Of a stretch of DNA of 64,000 nucleotides, positions 12,481 through 24,195 are shown piece after piece. The notes under the pieces were generated by a model that was given only the letters and a program-made list of their open reading frames with translations, was not told where the DNA came from and searched no databases. The DNA comes from Jacaranda mimosifolia (taxonomy: Eukaryota; Streptophyta; Magnoliopsida; Lamiales; Bignoniaceae). The number at the start of each line of letters is the position of its first letter. Positions within the stretch are counted from its first letter, which is position 1. Location: assembly GCA_018894105.1 (NCBI GenBank), contig CM032121.1, positions 18,572,730 through 18,636,729 of the forward strand. The letters run 5' to 3'. The translations under genes and the position numbers were made by a program.

Positions 12481-12888
12481 GTAGCACACTCAATTGTTAT
12501 AGCAGGAAGCAAAAAATGATGTAACTGAGTCTTTTAGAACATTAGTAGAGGACTTCCGAGGTAGAGAATCAAATAGGTGCTTCTTAATAGCCAATGGCTA
12601 TTTGCTAGTTGCTGGAGGGAGTATGTTGGTTACTAGCTATTGCTGGTTGCTTGTCGGTGGTGGATTGACAATTTTTTATTATATGCTGGTGGTGGAGGAA
12701 TGGTAGGATGGTACACAGTCATCCTCTCCTTCCTAGAGTTTTTGATTTTTTAATTATTTTATTTTAACCCTTTAACGTTGTGATTAAAATAGTCACACGA
12801 TGTTTAGGTTGTCAAGCAAAAATTATGATAATTCTCTTTCTAAATTTAGCACGAGGAAGTAAAAAGATTAAAAGTTTCCTTCTGCATA
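12481..12888. other. No recognisable feature
   Basis: Contains GT-rich imperfect repeats (around 12600-12700, GCTGGTTGC/GGTGGTGGA types) and no frame that resembles a protein. Confidence 0.4.
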
Positions 12889-13208
12889 CACTACCAAAAA
12901 ACTATTTGCTATGAAAATAGCTATAGCTACAAATTATAGTTACAAATTTTCATAGCAAATGTAATTTTTTAACTATTATCAATCCGTAGCGTTATATATT
13001 CGAAGTATAACAAATTACTTATGCATTATCCATAGAAAAATTAACATATTTATAAAAGAGAAAGTTCATCAGCTACGAATTGTTGTAGTGAGGGCTAGCT
13101 AAAGAGCATTAGTTTTGAACTTAGCTAGGATAATATTGTAGCCAAAACTACGAATATTTAGCATCAACTACAAATTAGCCATACTAGATACCCTAATTTT
13201 TTGTAATG
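12889..13208. mobile_element. Miniature CACTA-like element (non-autonomous)
   Basis: Starts CACTACCAAAAAACTA and ends, read from the other strand, CATTACAAAAAATTAGG; 320 bp, no coding region. Three-base flanks are ATA and ATG, at best an imperfect target duplication. It contains the 15-bp inverted repeat ATTTGCTATGAAAAT (12904-12918 and 12946-12960) and the motif TTCATAGCAAAT that recurs in the subterminal region of the large CACTA element at 31297. It could be a decayed internal-deletion derivative mobilised by that type of transposase. Confidence 0.5.
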
Positions 13209-13446
13209 ATGAGACAATGAAATTAAGTTAAAATTTCCTTCAACTAAGATACATAGTCTATTGCTTTATGAGATTTAAGAGAAAAAAAAAAAAAAAAAAA
13301 AGAAAAAGAAAATCATGCTTTTCATTTTAAGAGAAAAGTATAAAATACATATATGTAGTAGTATATTTAATTATGGTAGATATTTGCTAACTAATAATTG
13401 TACATCTATTTAATTTTGTCTTTTCTTGTAGTACTCAACTAAAATA

Positions 13447-14093
13447 TGTTAGTAAAAGAACAATTTCGGTTGAAAAAATATATAACAATCTTCAAACTAG
13501 GGCATGGATATCTCTCTCTCTTTAAGAAGATTCAAGCCCACTGTAGTAGAAATTTATTGCTGGTCTAGCTGTAATACTCTTGATCTATCCCCTCCAATTG
13601 GTACAACATCACGACAACGTCGTATAACTCAAAAACTCTAGACAAGCTTTTGAGTCCAAAGTTTCACCACAAAGAACACCTTCCTTTCACAAGTATAAAT
13701 ATCTTTTAATGTGTGCAATATAGTAGTTGTAAGAATTCTTGCAAGTGATCAAAAGGAAGAAATGTCTCCTATTTATAGGTGTGGAGGACCTCCATAATAT
13801 AAACAAAAATTAGTAGATTATTAAATTAGAGGTTACATATAGGAACATGGAGGGTGTCAAATAAATTGAGGAGTTAGTGTCATTAGGAAGAGAGGAAAAT
13901 GGTGTTAGTGGCTACAAATGTGAATTGAAGAAGAGTAAATGAGAGAATCTTCACTACACAACTAAAAAATAATGAGGGACTTTTCACTACTCTACTAGTC
14001 TTCACCATAATGTCATTATTTTCTCATCATCACTGAGGTAATATGTAAGGACATATAGATTACTTTTAATATTAAAATGCTAATATACCAACA
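13447..14093 (-). repeat. 3' LTR of copia B
   Basis: 647 bp, TGTTGGTATATTAGCA at its minus-strand start and ending TACTAACA. The purine run GAGTGCGAGAA (14094-14104, minus) directly precedes it as polypurine tract. A TATA box CTATAAATAG lies at 13778-13769. Confidence 0.85.
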
Positions 14094-14689
14094 TTCTCGC
14101 ACTCATTTTAATATTAAAAGAGTATACTAATTCAAAAAAGACTATTATGCATAATGAAAGTGTGCTCTACATTGAAGCTCCACTTAGTAAAACAACAATC
14201 TTTACTCCAGTGCTAGTAGTGGCCTCAGACTTGAACTATGATTGCTTAAGGGAAATAAAGTATCATTGCCTACACATAACAGTGAAGGTGTTGACATAAA
14301 CTTTATTTGCCAACATATTATAGTCTTGTGCTATTCTGGATTTCATGAGTGTTTTTGAGAATAAGCCCGATTCTCATAAGAAGTAACCTATTTCCATACT
14401 CACATAGGTGAAATATGTCAATGGTGATCTTATAACTTCGCTACCTCACTCGTAAGAGCTACAAATTTTCATTAAGAGTTAATAAACTCATCCTCCTCAT
14501 ATAGTTATAGGATAAATACACTCATATCATAGGGATAAGGAAGCAAATAAATATAATAGTGCATTTTATAACAAGTCATAATATGATTTATTTTTCCCAT
14601 TAAACCTTGTTATAGGATCTCTAGTCCCCAGATTAGGTTTCCTTATATATGACTTATGACTTTATGGGTTTCAACCCCATTCCCCTTGA

Positions 14690-16500
14690 TGTGCTCTAGA
14701 CCCTTTTCCTTGTTAACGCCTTAGTTAATAGTTCTGCAAGATTATCATAGGATTTCACTTAATCGACATTAATGGTATCATTTGTTAAGTAAGATCTCAT
14801 AATTCCAATTTCTTTGTTATAGGTCTGGATTTACTGTTATACCAACAGTTTTGTACTCTACCAATCACAGCAGTGCTATCACACTGAATTAATATTAAAG
14901 AAATTAGTTTTTCAAAATAGGGCATTTGGAATAGTAAATTATTAAATTGGCCTCTTCACTAGCTAAAGCTAAAGCATAAGCTCAGCCTCCAAGGTAGAGT
15001 TAGGAATAATAGTATGCCTTTCTGATTTCCAACAAATAGCACCACCACCCAAATTATAAATATAACCAGTGGTAGAGCAGGAATCACCTGATAAAGTCTT
15101 CCAACTATATCAGTAAAACTTTCAAATACAACAGGGTATTTTTTATAAAACAAATAATGGGTTTTTGTACTAAGTAAATATCTCATAACTCTTGTTATAG
15201 CCTGCCAATATTCAATATATGGCTTGCTTGTAAACCTGCTAAGCACTCCCATTGCATATGCAATATCAGGCCAAATGCATTCAGTCGCATATCTCAAACT
15301 TCTAATTAAACTAGCATACCTCTTTTAATTTATCACATCATCACTTTTAGCAGGAAATGAATGAACACTTGAATCAAAAGGAGTTGTAACATGCTTTTTT
15401 TTTTTTTCAAAATTTTCTCAACATAATACAATTGGTCAATTAAAATACCATCACATGTTTTTGTAATTTTCATACCCAAAATGAAGCTTGCCTCACCAAG
15501 ATCTTTTATGTCAAAATGGCTACCAAGCATGCTTTTAGTTTCTCCAATAACCATTCAAATTAGAGACAAAGATCAATAAATCATCAAATATAGGCAAATA
15601 ATAACATGTGAATTATTCCATGACTTATGATAAATGCATTTGTTACAATCGTTGATTTATAATCATTCTCAATTATGTAGGAATCAAACTTCTGATGCCA
15701 TTGGTTAGGTGCCCGACTCAAGCCATATAGGGATTTAGTCAATTTACAAACTTTGCTTTCTTCGCCTGGTTCTATTAAACTTTTGAGTTGATCCATATAA
15801 ATTTCTTCATTTAAGTCCCCATTTAACAATGCAGTTTTTACATCTATTTGATGTATTTGTAAATCGAATATTGCAGCAATAGCAATAAAAAATTCTAATG
15901 AATGTTACTCTAGTAATTGGACAATATGCGTCACAAAATTCTAGGCCTTCTAGTTGCTTGAAACCTTCAGCAACTAATGTAGACTTATATTTATCAATAG
16001 ACCCATCCATTTTTAATTTTTTCTTGGGGACCCATTTACACCCAATTATTTTACAGCCCAGAGGTAAATCAATTAATTTCCAAATTTTATTAGAAATTGG
16101 TGATTTCATCTCATCATTTACAACCGCTTTCCAAAAAATAGCATCGGGAGATGATAAAGCTTCTTGTAAAGTGAGTGGATCATTTTCAATATTAAAGATG
16201 TGAAAGTTAGGACCAAAATCTTTTTCTGCTCTAGCCCCTTTACTTATTCTTAGTTGAAAATTATTACTATTTTCTTTTCTCAAAATTAAAGTAGAAGAGC
16301 TAGGTAATGACAAAACATTTTCATCATTTCTTTGATCTCCACTATTTTTAGTACTAAATAGAAATTTTTCTTCATAAAAAGTAGCATCACTTGATTCAAT
16401 AATCACATCATCATCAAGATTTTAAAATCTATAGGTTGTACTATAGCATAACCAAGAAAAGCACAAGTGGTAACTTTTACTCCCTGGAGTTTAAGGATCT
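14690..16500 (-). pseudogene. copia B reverse transcriptase and RNase H
   Basis: Pieces in order on the minus strand: RT start at 16200-15900 (DAIFWKAVVNDEMKS, then IIGCKWVPKKKLKMDGSIDK), RT middle at 15829-15584 (SKVCKLTKSLYGLSRAPNQW), RT end at 15554-15333 (FDIKDLGEASFILGMKI), the connection/RNase H at 15297-14959 (WPDIAYAMGVLSRFTSKP), and the pol end near 14750-14700 (NLAELLTKAL). Frames change repeatedly and stops interrupt them, so the enzyme is dead. The catalytic YVDD box falls in a broken stretch around 15580-15600 (LFAYI followed by a frame change). Confidence 0.9.
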
Positions 16501-17650
16501 GTTAGGCTTACGCAAGCTAAACAACCCCCACACTCTCAAATATCCCAAATTTGGCTTATGACCTTCCATAGTTCAAAAGGTGTTACTTTAGTCTTTTTAT
16601 ATGGCACCATATTTAACACACAACAAGCTGTTCAAATAGCTTCACCCTAAAGATTTAAAGGTGCACTTGACTCAATAAGCATGGCATTTGTTAATTCAAA
16701 CAAAGTTTTATTTTTCTTTTAGCCACGCCATTAGATATGGGAGAATATGGGGGAGTAATTTCATGAATTATTCCCAATGATTTAACAAAAGAATTAAACT
16801 CATTGAAATCATATTCTCAATCTCTATCACTTCTAATTCTTTTATTTTCTTTTTAAATTAATTTTTGGTATCATGGAGGTAATCTTTAAACTTCTCGAAC
16901 ACAACACTTTTATTCTTCATCAAATAAACAAAAGTATATTTAAAGAAATCATCAATAAAAGTAATAAATATCTATTTCCTCCATGAGTTAAAGTTCCTCC
17001 AAGTTCACAAACATCACCGTGAATTAATTCTAACAATTCGGTTTTTCTTTCAACACTAGGATGAGGTCTCTTAGTAATCTTGGCTTTACTACAGGCCTCA
17101 CATTTTTCGAAAACCTTTTTAATCATTGGAATTATTCCTAAGTTACTCATGATTCCGACATAATGGTTATTAATATGACATAAACGAGCATGCCAAAAAT
17201 TGGTAGAAAAGATCAAATACATAGAGTAGAAGGTGTTTTATTCATCTTAATGTTTAACTTGAACATCCCATCACATGCATATTCCTTTCCCATAAAATAC
17301 CTTGTTTAATAATTACATATTAATCAAATTCAATAATCTGCTTGAAGCCAGCCTTATTGAGTAAGAAACTACACATCAAATTATTCCTCATAGAAGGAGT
17401 ATAAAGTACATCTTTCAAAGTCAGCAGCCTTCCTAAGTTGAATTTCAACTCAACTTCTCCAATTCCAAGCTTGAGTGGTATAAGAATCATCAATCATAAT
17501 TATTTTGGGCTCCTCAAAGGGAGTATAAACTTTGAACCAGTCTTTGATAGTAAACATGGCGGTTCGCACCAAAATCCACCCATCATCCATCAACACTTTC
17601 CACCATGTTTATATCAGTTATCACCACCACAAGTGGCTCCTTAGTTATGT
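16501..17650 (-). pseudogene. copia B integrase
   Basis: The zinc-binding part is at 17222-16920 (FWHARLCHINNHYVGIMSN, then CEACSKAKITKRPHPS and ELIHGDVCELGG), keeping the H-x-x-x-H spacing only partly and the C-x-x-C pair. The core end near 16770-16700 reads PPYSPISNGVAKRKIK; the catalytic Glu expected after NGVA is Lys here (codon 16718-16720). The frame is broken between these blocks. Confidence 0.85.
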
Positions 17651-18522
17651 TAGCCTGCAAAGAAGGTTCATATTTTCTATATTTGCAAAATCAAGCAATA
17701 TGCCCACTCTTGCCACAAACAACATATTTTTAAATTTTGATGTTGTTGTTATGCTTGGTTATTCTGACCATTATTCTTCTTAGGAGATTTACTATTTTTA
17801 TAATTATTTTTTTGGCTTCAAGTAGGTATTTTTGTGAGAGTTGGGTATAGCATTATTTGAAGAAACTAAATTTACCTTCGTAGAGATGGGTGAAGTGCTC
17901 TCAACTAGTTGCATAAGTGCATCTTGGCCTCTTGTTTCTTCCTCCATGTGGATCTGCATTATTAAAGTCTAAAGAGATATTTCCTTTTTCTTCGTGGCAC
18001 ATATTTTTTCTGAAATTCTTTTCAAGAAGGTGGAAGTTTGTCAATTATGCCACAAATAACAAGGTTATCTCCAACTTTAATGTCCTCCAACCTAAACTTT
18101 CTAACCATCATAACAAAATCTTGAGCTTGGTCTTCTACTAATTTATTGTCCACCATTTAGAACTGAACAAATCTATTGCAGCATATGTTTTTGCATATGC
18201 ATCCTCTATATCATACTTACTCTACAAAGCTTTTTGAATTTTTTTTGCAGTGAGTAAGTTTCATCATAATAATCATAAAAATTACAAATAGACAATTAAG
18301 AAGATAATGTCGGCACTTGAATGAATCATTGTTATAGTTCTCTACTTTGTCTTGGTGGATAGTGTATTCCTCATCATTCATATTGTTATCGTCTATCTTA
18401 ATTGGGTTCTTCTTAGTAAGAATATAAGAAATATTAAGAAGACTTAGGTAAAAAAGAACTTTGCCCTTCCACCTCTTGAAGTGGGTTCCATTAAAGCGAA
18501 ATGGCTTGTTGAGATCTCTCAT
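17651..18522 (-). pseudogene. copia B gag
   Basis: ATG at 18522-18520 opens [20 protein letters not shown], a copia Gag N-terminus (FxGxxFxxWK). The frame runs to 18217 (101 codons) and then shifts. A zinc-knuckle remnant, VCGKSGHIA then a stop and FCKY, lies near 17730-17690, giving the C-x-x-C-x4-H-x4-C spacing without the first Cys pair being fully in one frame. Only about 50 bp separate the start from the LTR, an unusually short leader. Confidence 0.8.
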
Positions 18523-18573
18523 ATTGATTATTTGCTAGTTTTTCAAGTGTAGCCGTTTGAATCTCCTTAAAAT

Positions 18574-19216
18574 TGCTAGTAAAAGTACAATTGCAATTGA
18601 AAAATTATATAACAATCTTCAGGCTAAGGTGCGAATATCTCACTCTTTAAGGATATTCAAGCCCGCAGTGATAGGAATGTACAACTGGTCCAGCAGTAAT
18701 ATTCTTGACTTGTCCCCTCCAAGATATAACAACTCGACAATGTTGTATAACTCAAAAATGCTAGACAAGTTTTTGAGTTCAAAGCTCTACCACAAAGAAC
18801 ACCTTCATTTAACTAATATAACTCTCTTTTAGTGTCTGCAATTTAGTAGTTGCAAGAATTCTTGCAAGTGATAAAAAAGAAGAAATGCCTCCTATTTATA
18901 GGTATGGAGGACCTCCGTAATATAAATGAGAAATAGTGGATCATTAAAATAGAGATTACACAAAGGAACATGGAAGGTGGCAAATAAATTGAGGAGTTTG
19001 TGGCATTACGAAGACATGAAAATAGTGTTAATGGCTACAAATCTGAATTGAAGAATAGTAAAGGGGAGGCTCTTTACTACACCACTAAGAAAAAATGAGG
19101 GACTTTTCACTACTCCACCAATCTTTAGCATAATGTAACTATTTTCTCATCATCAATGGAGTAATATGTAAGGACATATAAATTAGTTTTAATATTAAAA
19201 TGCTCATACACCAACA
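18574..19216 (-). repeat. 5' LTR of copia B
   Basis: 643 bp, matching 13447-14093 over its full length. TATA box CTATAAATAG at 18901-18892 on the minus strand, at the same place as in the other LTR. The edge at 18574 is defined by where the two LTR copies stop matching (TGCTAGTAAAAG / TGTTAGTAAAAG) and could be a few bases off. Confidence 0.82.
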
Positions 19217-19267
19217 AAACATAATATTATGGAAAATGTGATGTATTTGTCCATTGACAACCATTTT

Positions 19268-19954
19268 TGTTAGGATCTCTTTGTTTGGTTTTGATTATCC
19301 CTATTTTGCTTAAATTATTTCATTAAATCGATTAACATATTTTCTTAATTTATATCTTCAGAAAAAAGGGAAAGTAACCATTAGAAAGTTGGCATAGAAC
19401 TTATCTTGTATGCATAGTCTGGTCAAGGTAAATTACCATTGAGGAGTAACATCTACTACGAGCAAGGAAAGTTGACTATTTGCAGCAAAATTCTAGCAAC
19501 AAATTAGGCAACGTTCATTTGGGAAGAATTCACAATCCTAGTTGTATTTAAAACAAGACTTGCTACACTAGAAGAACATGAAGTATCTTTGCTCAATAAG
19601 CTCTACTAAAAAATTTGTTCTCTCAAGATTAGACTCTGTCCAAATTATTATTATAGACTGGCCAAGTGGTTATTGTAGCTAGCATGTGTTGAGGGATCAA
19701 TCTTGGCTATTGTACTTTCGTACTCATTCTTTCTTTGAGTAAAGTGCAGGTAAGCCTTGTGGCTTAAGTAATAGAGTAGGCTTCTTGAACCACTATAAAT
19801 TTGTTGCTTTTACTATATTATTTTCTGTTTCTGTTATCATTGGAACTTCAGTTATAGCTGGAAGTTCCAGTTTATCATTTTTCTAATATATGTTGTTATA
19901 AATCAAAAGACTCATTTGAGTCAATTTCCCTTTTAGGTTTTCTCTCCTTTTTCG
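19268..19954 (+). repeat. 5' LTR of copia C
   Basis: 687 bp, TGTTAGGATCTC to TTTTTCG, matching 25876-26578. A TATA-like TATTTAAA lies about 275 bp inside (near 19542), with a counterpart near 26157 in the 3' LTR. The final base pair expected as CA is CG here. Confidence 0.88.
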
Positions 19955-19956
19955 AT

Positions 19957-19968
19957 TAGTACCAGAGT
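19957..19968 (+). other. Primer-binding site of copia C (mutated)
   Basis: TAGTACCAGAGT two bases after the LTR; resembles the initiator-Met tRNA complement TGGTATCAGAGC with two early mismatches. Confidence 0.65.
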
Positions 19969-20017
19969 TGAGAGCTCATATATATAAATTTTAACAAACT
20001 TGAGTTAAAAGATCCTA

Positions 20018-21600
20018 ATGGTATCTTCAAGCTTTGATGTGTATGCAGAAGGTTAATCCCATACTCGTCCCCCTCTGTTTGATGGGACCAACTATTCAAC
20101 ATGGCAGAACAGAATCGAAGAACTCTTCATAGCTTTAGACTATGACCTTTGGAGCATAGTTATCAATGGATCATTTATTCTAAGAAATATAGATATATCT
20201 CCAAAAGGTAGACTGGAACTTACCATTAAAGATAAGATAATGCTTTCAGTAAATGTTAAGGCAAAAAGTATCCTTTCTTGTGTACTCGTGAAAAAATAAT
20301 ACAATTGAGTTAGCTTATACGCCTTTATAAAAGACATGTGGGACATGCTCTGCTCACCCATGAAGGAACTTCTCAGGTAAAATTAGAGCGAATTACTTTA
20401 CTTACTCACTAATATGAGATGTTCTCTATGAAAATAGGTGAAACAATAAGCCAAGTGTACACTCACTTCATGGAGATAGTGAATCCTATGTTTGTATTAG
20501 AAAGGATAGTGTCTGAAAGTTAGTAGGTACAGAAGATCCTAAGATCTTTGCCAAAGAAATGGACCAAAAAGGTCATTTCAATTCATGAGGCTAAAGACCT
20601 GGAGAAAATGACCGTGGGAGAATTAATAGGCTTCCTTACCCCACACGAGATGACTCTCCTTAGCAAAGAGGAAAGTTTTGATAATAAACCTAAGAAAAAC
20701 ATTACTTTCAATGCAGAACAAGGAGACTGGAATAAGGATTTAACCCACTTAGATGAAGAATCAATCAATAATGAAATTGTCATGATCGCTAGGTGACTAA
20801 GATAACTTACCCAGGCGAAAAATTGATTCAGAAAAAACAACAGGTCAAATTCCCGAAGGAACAATAGAGAGTTTCAAAGAATCGAACAAATCATATGCCA
20901 TAAATGTCATGAAGTCGGACATAAAAGACTGACCGTCCAAGGCTAAAGAAAAGTTTTGAAACTGAAAGAAATTCCAAAACAAAGAGCTATGACCGTTACC
21001 TGAGATGATTCAGATTCTGACTAGTTTGACAATGAAGATAATTATCTCATAGCGAATAGACAGATAATTAAAGTTTGAGTTAAATTCCAATAGTTTTGAA
21101 TTTGATCATGATTTTGATAGAGATCTTGATATCCACATAGAATGCCATAATCAACTAATTGAACATCAAGTAGAAATAAATCTTCTTAAAGAGCAACTAA
21201 AAATCACTCTAAATGAAAAAGAACTAGTTCACTTCTATGATAGTCATAAAAAAAACTTGGAAGAAAGAAATAGATGAGTTTTGGGAAAATCAATATCTAG
21301 AAAAGAAAATTCAAAATTTACCAGACAATAACTATAATCTAAAAAGAACATTTAAAGTGAAAAAAAATATAGAGTTTAGAAATAAAGAAACAAAAATGTT
21401 TGATAAAAGGATTTGTCATTATTGCACTAAAATTGATCATATAGCATATATATGTCTTATAAAAAAAGAAATGGGAACCAAATATGTGTGGGTACCAAAA
21501 TCTAACAATCCGGGACCCAACAAAAGATGGTTACCTAAAGGCATAAAACCTTGTATTGCAGGAACCAATGAAGAAAGTTGTTCAAATGGACAAATGATAT
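20018..21600 (+). pseudogene. copia C gag
   Basis: ATG at 20018 opens MVSSSFDVYAEG, then a stop, then PPLFDGTNYSTWQNRIEELF, the UBN2-type Gag domain. Readable pieces continue at 20548-20796 (SIHEAKDLEKMTVGELIGFL). A first zinc knuckle near 20896 reads CHKCHEVGHKRLT and lacks its last Cys; a second at 21414-21455 is intact (CHYCTKIDHIAYIC). The C-terminal part ends in KYVWVPKSNNPGPNKRWLPK, a stretch I associate with SIRE-type Gag-Pol. Stops and shifts break the frame. Confidence 0.88.
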
Positions 21601-22250
21601 TTGGATAGTGGATGCTCCAAACACGTGATAGGAAACAAATCATTCTTTTTTAAATACAAGAGTATAATAGAGGGAATGTATTGTTCGCAGATAATACAAA
21701 AGGTAAAATCATTGGTAAAGGAACAATAGATAACAAGGACGGAACATCCATTGAAAACATTTAGCTGGTAGATGGATTGAAACACAAGCTTCTTAGCATA
21801 AGTCAAAAATATGACAGCAGATACTAGTTGAAACAAAAAAATAGGGTTCTATAGGAAATGGCTCAAACAATGCTGAATGAGTATGATCTTCTTAAATATC
21901 TTTAAACAGAAGTAGTAAACACAACTTGCTATGTTATCAACAGAGTTTTCCTAAGACCCTTTATAAAAAAGACTCCCTATGAACTATAGAAAGGTAAGAT
22001 TCCATTCCCAATATCTCTTATTTATGTTTATTTGGATACAAATGCCATGTATTGAATGATTGGGAGCACCTTGCCAAGTTTGATTAGAAATTTGATGAAG
22101 GCATATTTGTTGGTTATGCGATAAACAGTAAAGCCTATTGGGTTTTCAATAAAAGAAAAGGGACAATACAAGAATCCACACATGTGGTATTTGATGAAAC
22201 TAACCCTTTACTAGCAAGGATCCTTGAGCATATAAACTACAGGCTTTGAC
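21601..22250 (+). pseudogene. copia C protease and truncated integrase
   Basis: Protease active site LDSGCSKHVIGN starts at 21601, in a frame offset from gag. The reading continues to KHKLLSISQKYD near 21815. It then jumps, around 21825-21845, straight to the integrase C-terminal end (EMAQTMLNEYDLLKYL, then VVNTTCYVINRVFLR, KKTPYEL). The zinc-binding domain and catalytic core that should lie between are absent, a loss of several hundred bases. The remainder carries stops. Confidence 0.85.
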
Positions 22251-23975
22251 CAGGTTATAGAAGTGTTGCAGCAAGAAAAAGAAGCAGAGAAGGAAGCATC
22301 TCAAAATACTGCTGACCTAATTACAACTACTAGTGGACTTTCGAAGAAGATAAAGAAAAACAAGTCAGAAAATTTAAGCATGCTTCAAGTCATCCAACAA
22401 ACAACATCATTGGAGATTTAGCAACAAGAATAATTACAAGGTCCAAATCTAAAAATAATGATTCCCAATATTCTGAGCTTTGTCTAATGTGGCTCTAAAT
22501 GATAAGAGCTTCATCAATTTGAGAAAATTCAAGTATAGACCTTAGTCGAAAGACTCGATGATCATCCTACAATTGAAACTAAATTGATCTTTCGAAATAA
22601 AATGGATGAATAAGGTAATGTTATTAAAAACCAAGCAAGGCTTGTAGCTCAAGGTACTCTTAATAGGAGGGTATCGACTATGGTGAAACATATGCGCCTG
22701 TTGCACGTCTTAAATCAATTCGCATGTTATTAGCATAGGCATCACATAAAAAGTTTACCTTGTTCCAAATGGACGTCAAGAGTGCCTTTTCAAATAGTTA
22801 TTTAAAATAAGAATTTTTGTGGAATAGCCCTCAAGTTTTAAAAACTCAAAATTTCCAAACCATGTTTTCAATCAAAAGCTCTTTATGGTTTAAAACAAGC
22901 ACTTAAAGCATGGTATGAACGTTTGAGAATTTTTCTAATGTCAAAAGGTTTTTGCATGGGTAAAGTGAACACAACACTTTACAAAAACTTCCAATGGTCG
23001 TTTACTACTTGTTCAAGTATAAATCGATGATCTAATCTTTGGGGGAACTCTAGAGGAACTTTGTAACAAATTTGAATTATGCATGACAAATAAGCTTGAA
23101 ATGAATCTTATAGGTGAATTGAACTTTTTTCTTGGATTGCAAATTAGACAAACCTAAAATGAAATTTTCATATCACAAGAAAAATATATATCAAAGAATT
23201 GCTAAAGAAATATAGAATGGAAGATTGTAAATAATTCAGTGTTCCTATGGCATCTCTAGAACTTGACCCTGAGAGAAATAGTACTGATGAACCAATGTGC
23301 CGAGGCATGATTGGAAGCCAGCTATACCTAACTTCCAGTCGACCAGATATACTCTTTGGAACTAGTCTTTGTGCACGATTTCAAGGACAACCTAAGGAAT
23401 CTCATCTCAAAGCTGTCAAATGGATTCTTCATTATCTCAAGGGAACAATCAACCCTGGTATTTGGTATCCTTGCTCTAAAACATTTAACTTGATTGGTTT
23501 TTCTAATACTGACTATACATGATGTAAAATTGGCCGAAAAAGTATAACTGGAACTTATCAACTCCTTGGGACTTGTCTTGTAAGTTGGTGTATCAAAAAC
23601 CAAAGCGTAGTTGCTATGTCAACTACTGTGGCCGAATACATGATGCTAGGTAATTGCTGCTTACAGGTATTGTAGATGAAACATACTCTTAGCAATTTTG
23701 GACTAAATTTTTCTTGCATGCCCATTCATTGTGACAATACAAGTGCCATTAATATAACAAAAAATCCAATATATCACTCTCGCACAAAAGATATAGAAAC
23801 TAGGCATCACTTTATAAAAGACCATGTTCAAAAGGGTGATGTGTTCATAAATTTTATAGAAGCAAAAAATCAATTGGTAGATATCTTCACTAAACCCCTT
23901 CTTGGAGACAAATTTTGTTTTCATAAACATAAATTAGGCATACTCTCATTTCCCATTTCAATATTCATATGACAT
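22251..23975 (+). pseudogene. copia C reverse transcriptase and RNase H
   Basis: RT remains run from about 22560 (VLLKTKQGL-type frame with LVAQG near 22640) through KALYGLKQA-like sequence near 22870-22900 to the catalytic box, which reads VxIDDLIFG with the Asp pair at 23026-23031 and a stop beside it. The connection region is at 23247-23522 (CRGMIGSQLYLTSSRPDI, HLKAVKWILHYLKGT). RNase H is at 23580-23972 (CDNTSAINITKNPIYHSRTK, NQLVDIFTKPL). The pol frame ends near 23972. Confidence 0.9.
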
Positions 23976-24195
23976 TGGTTAGTATATTTTTATTCATCGT
24001 AATGCTTGATTTTCTTTCCTTAATTCTGATGTATAAAATTAAGTAATTACTTGAATTGAATTTCAAATATTGTTCTTTATTGCACTCCTTGGAAATTTCC
24101 ATCTTTTCATCTCGCCCAACACATCTCTCTATCTCCCCCATTTTTCTCTTCGCTTGGCAAATCAAACAACTAACCCACCATCAATCTTGTCCTTT

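Larger units (their letters stand above)
13447..19216 (-). mobile_element. Ty1/copia retrotransposon B, both LTRs present
   Basis: Two ~645-bp LTRs flank gag, protease remnants, integrase, RT and RNase H in copia order on the minus strand. The flanks AAATA (13442-13446) and AAACA (19217-19221) agree at four of five positions and probably represent a mutated target duplication. The LTRs differ by many substitutions and small gaps, so the insertion is old. No standard initiator-Met primer-binding site is seen next to the 5' LTR. Confidence 0.9.

Noticed and set aside
15898..16203. 101-codon plus-strand frame
   Set aside because: Antisense of the RT start of copia B.
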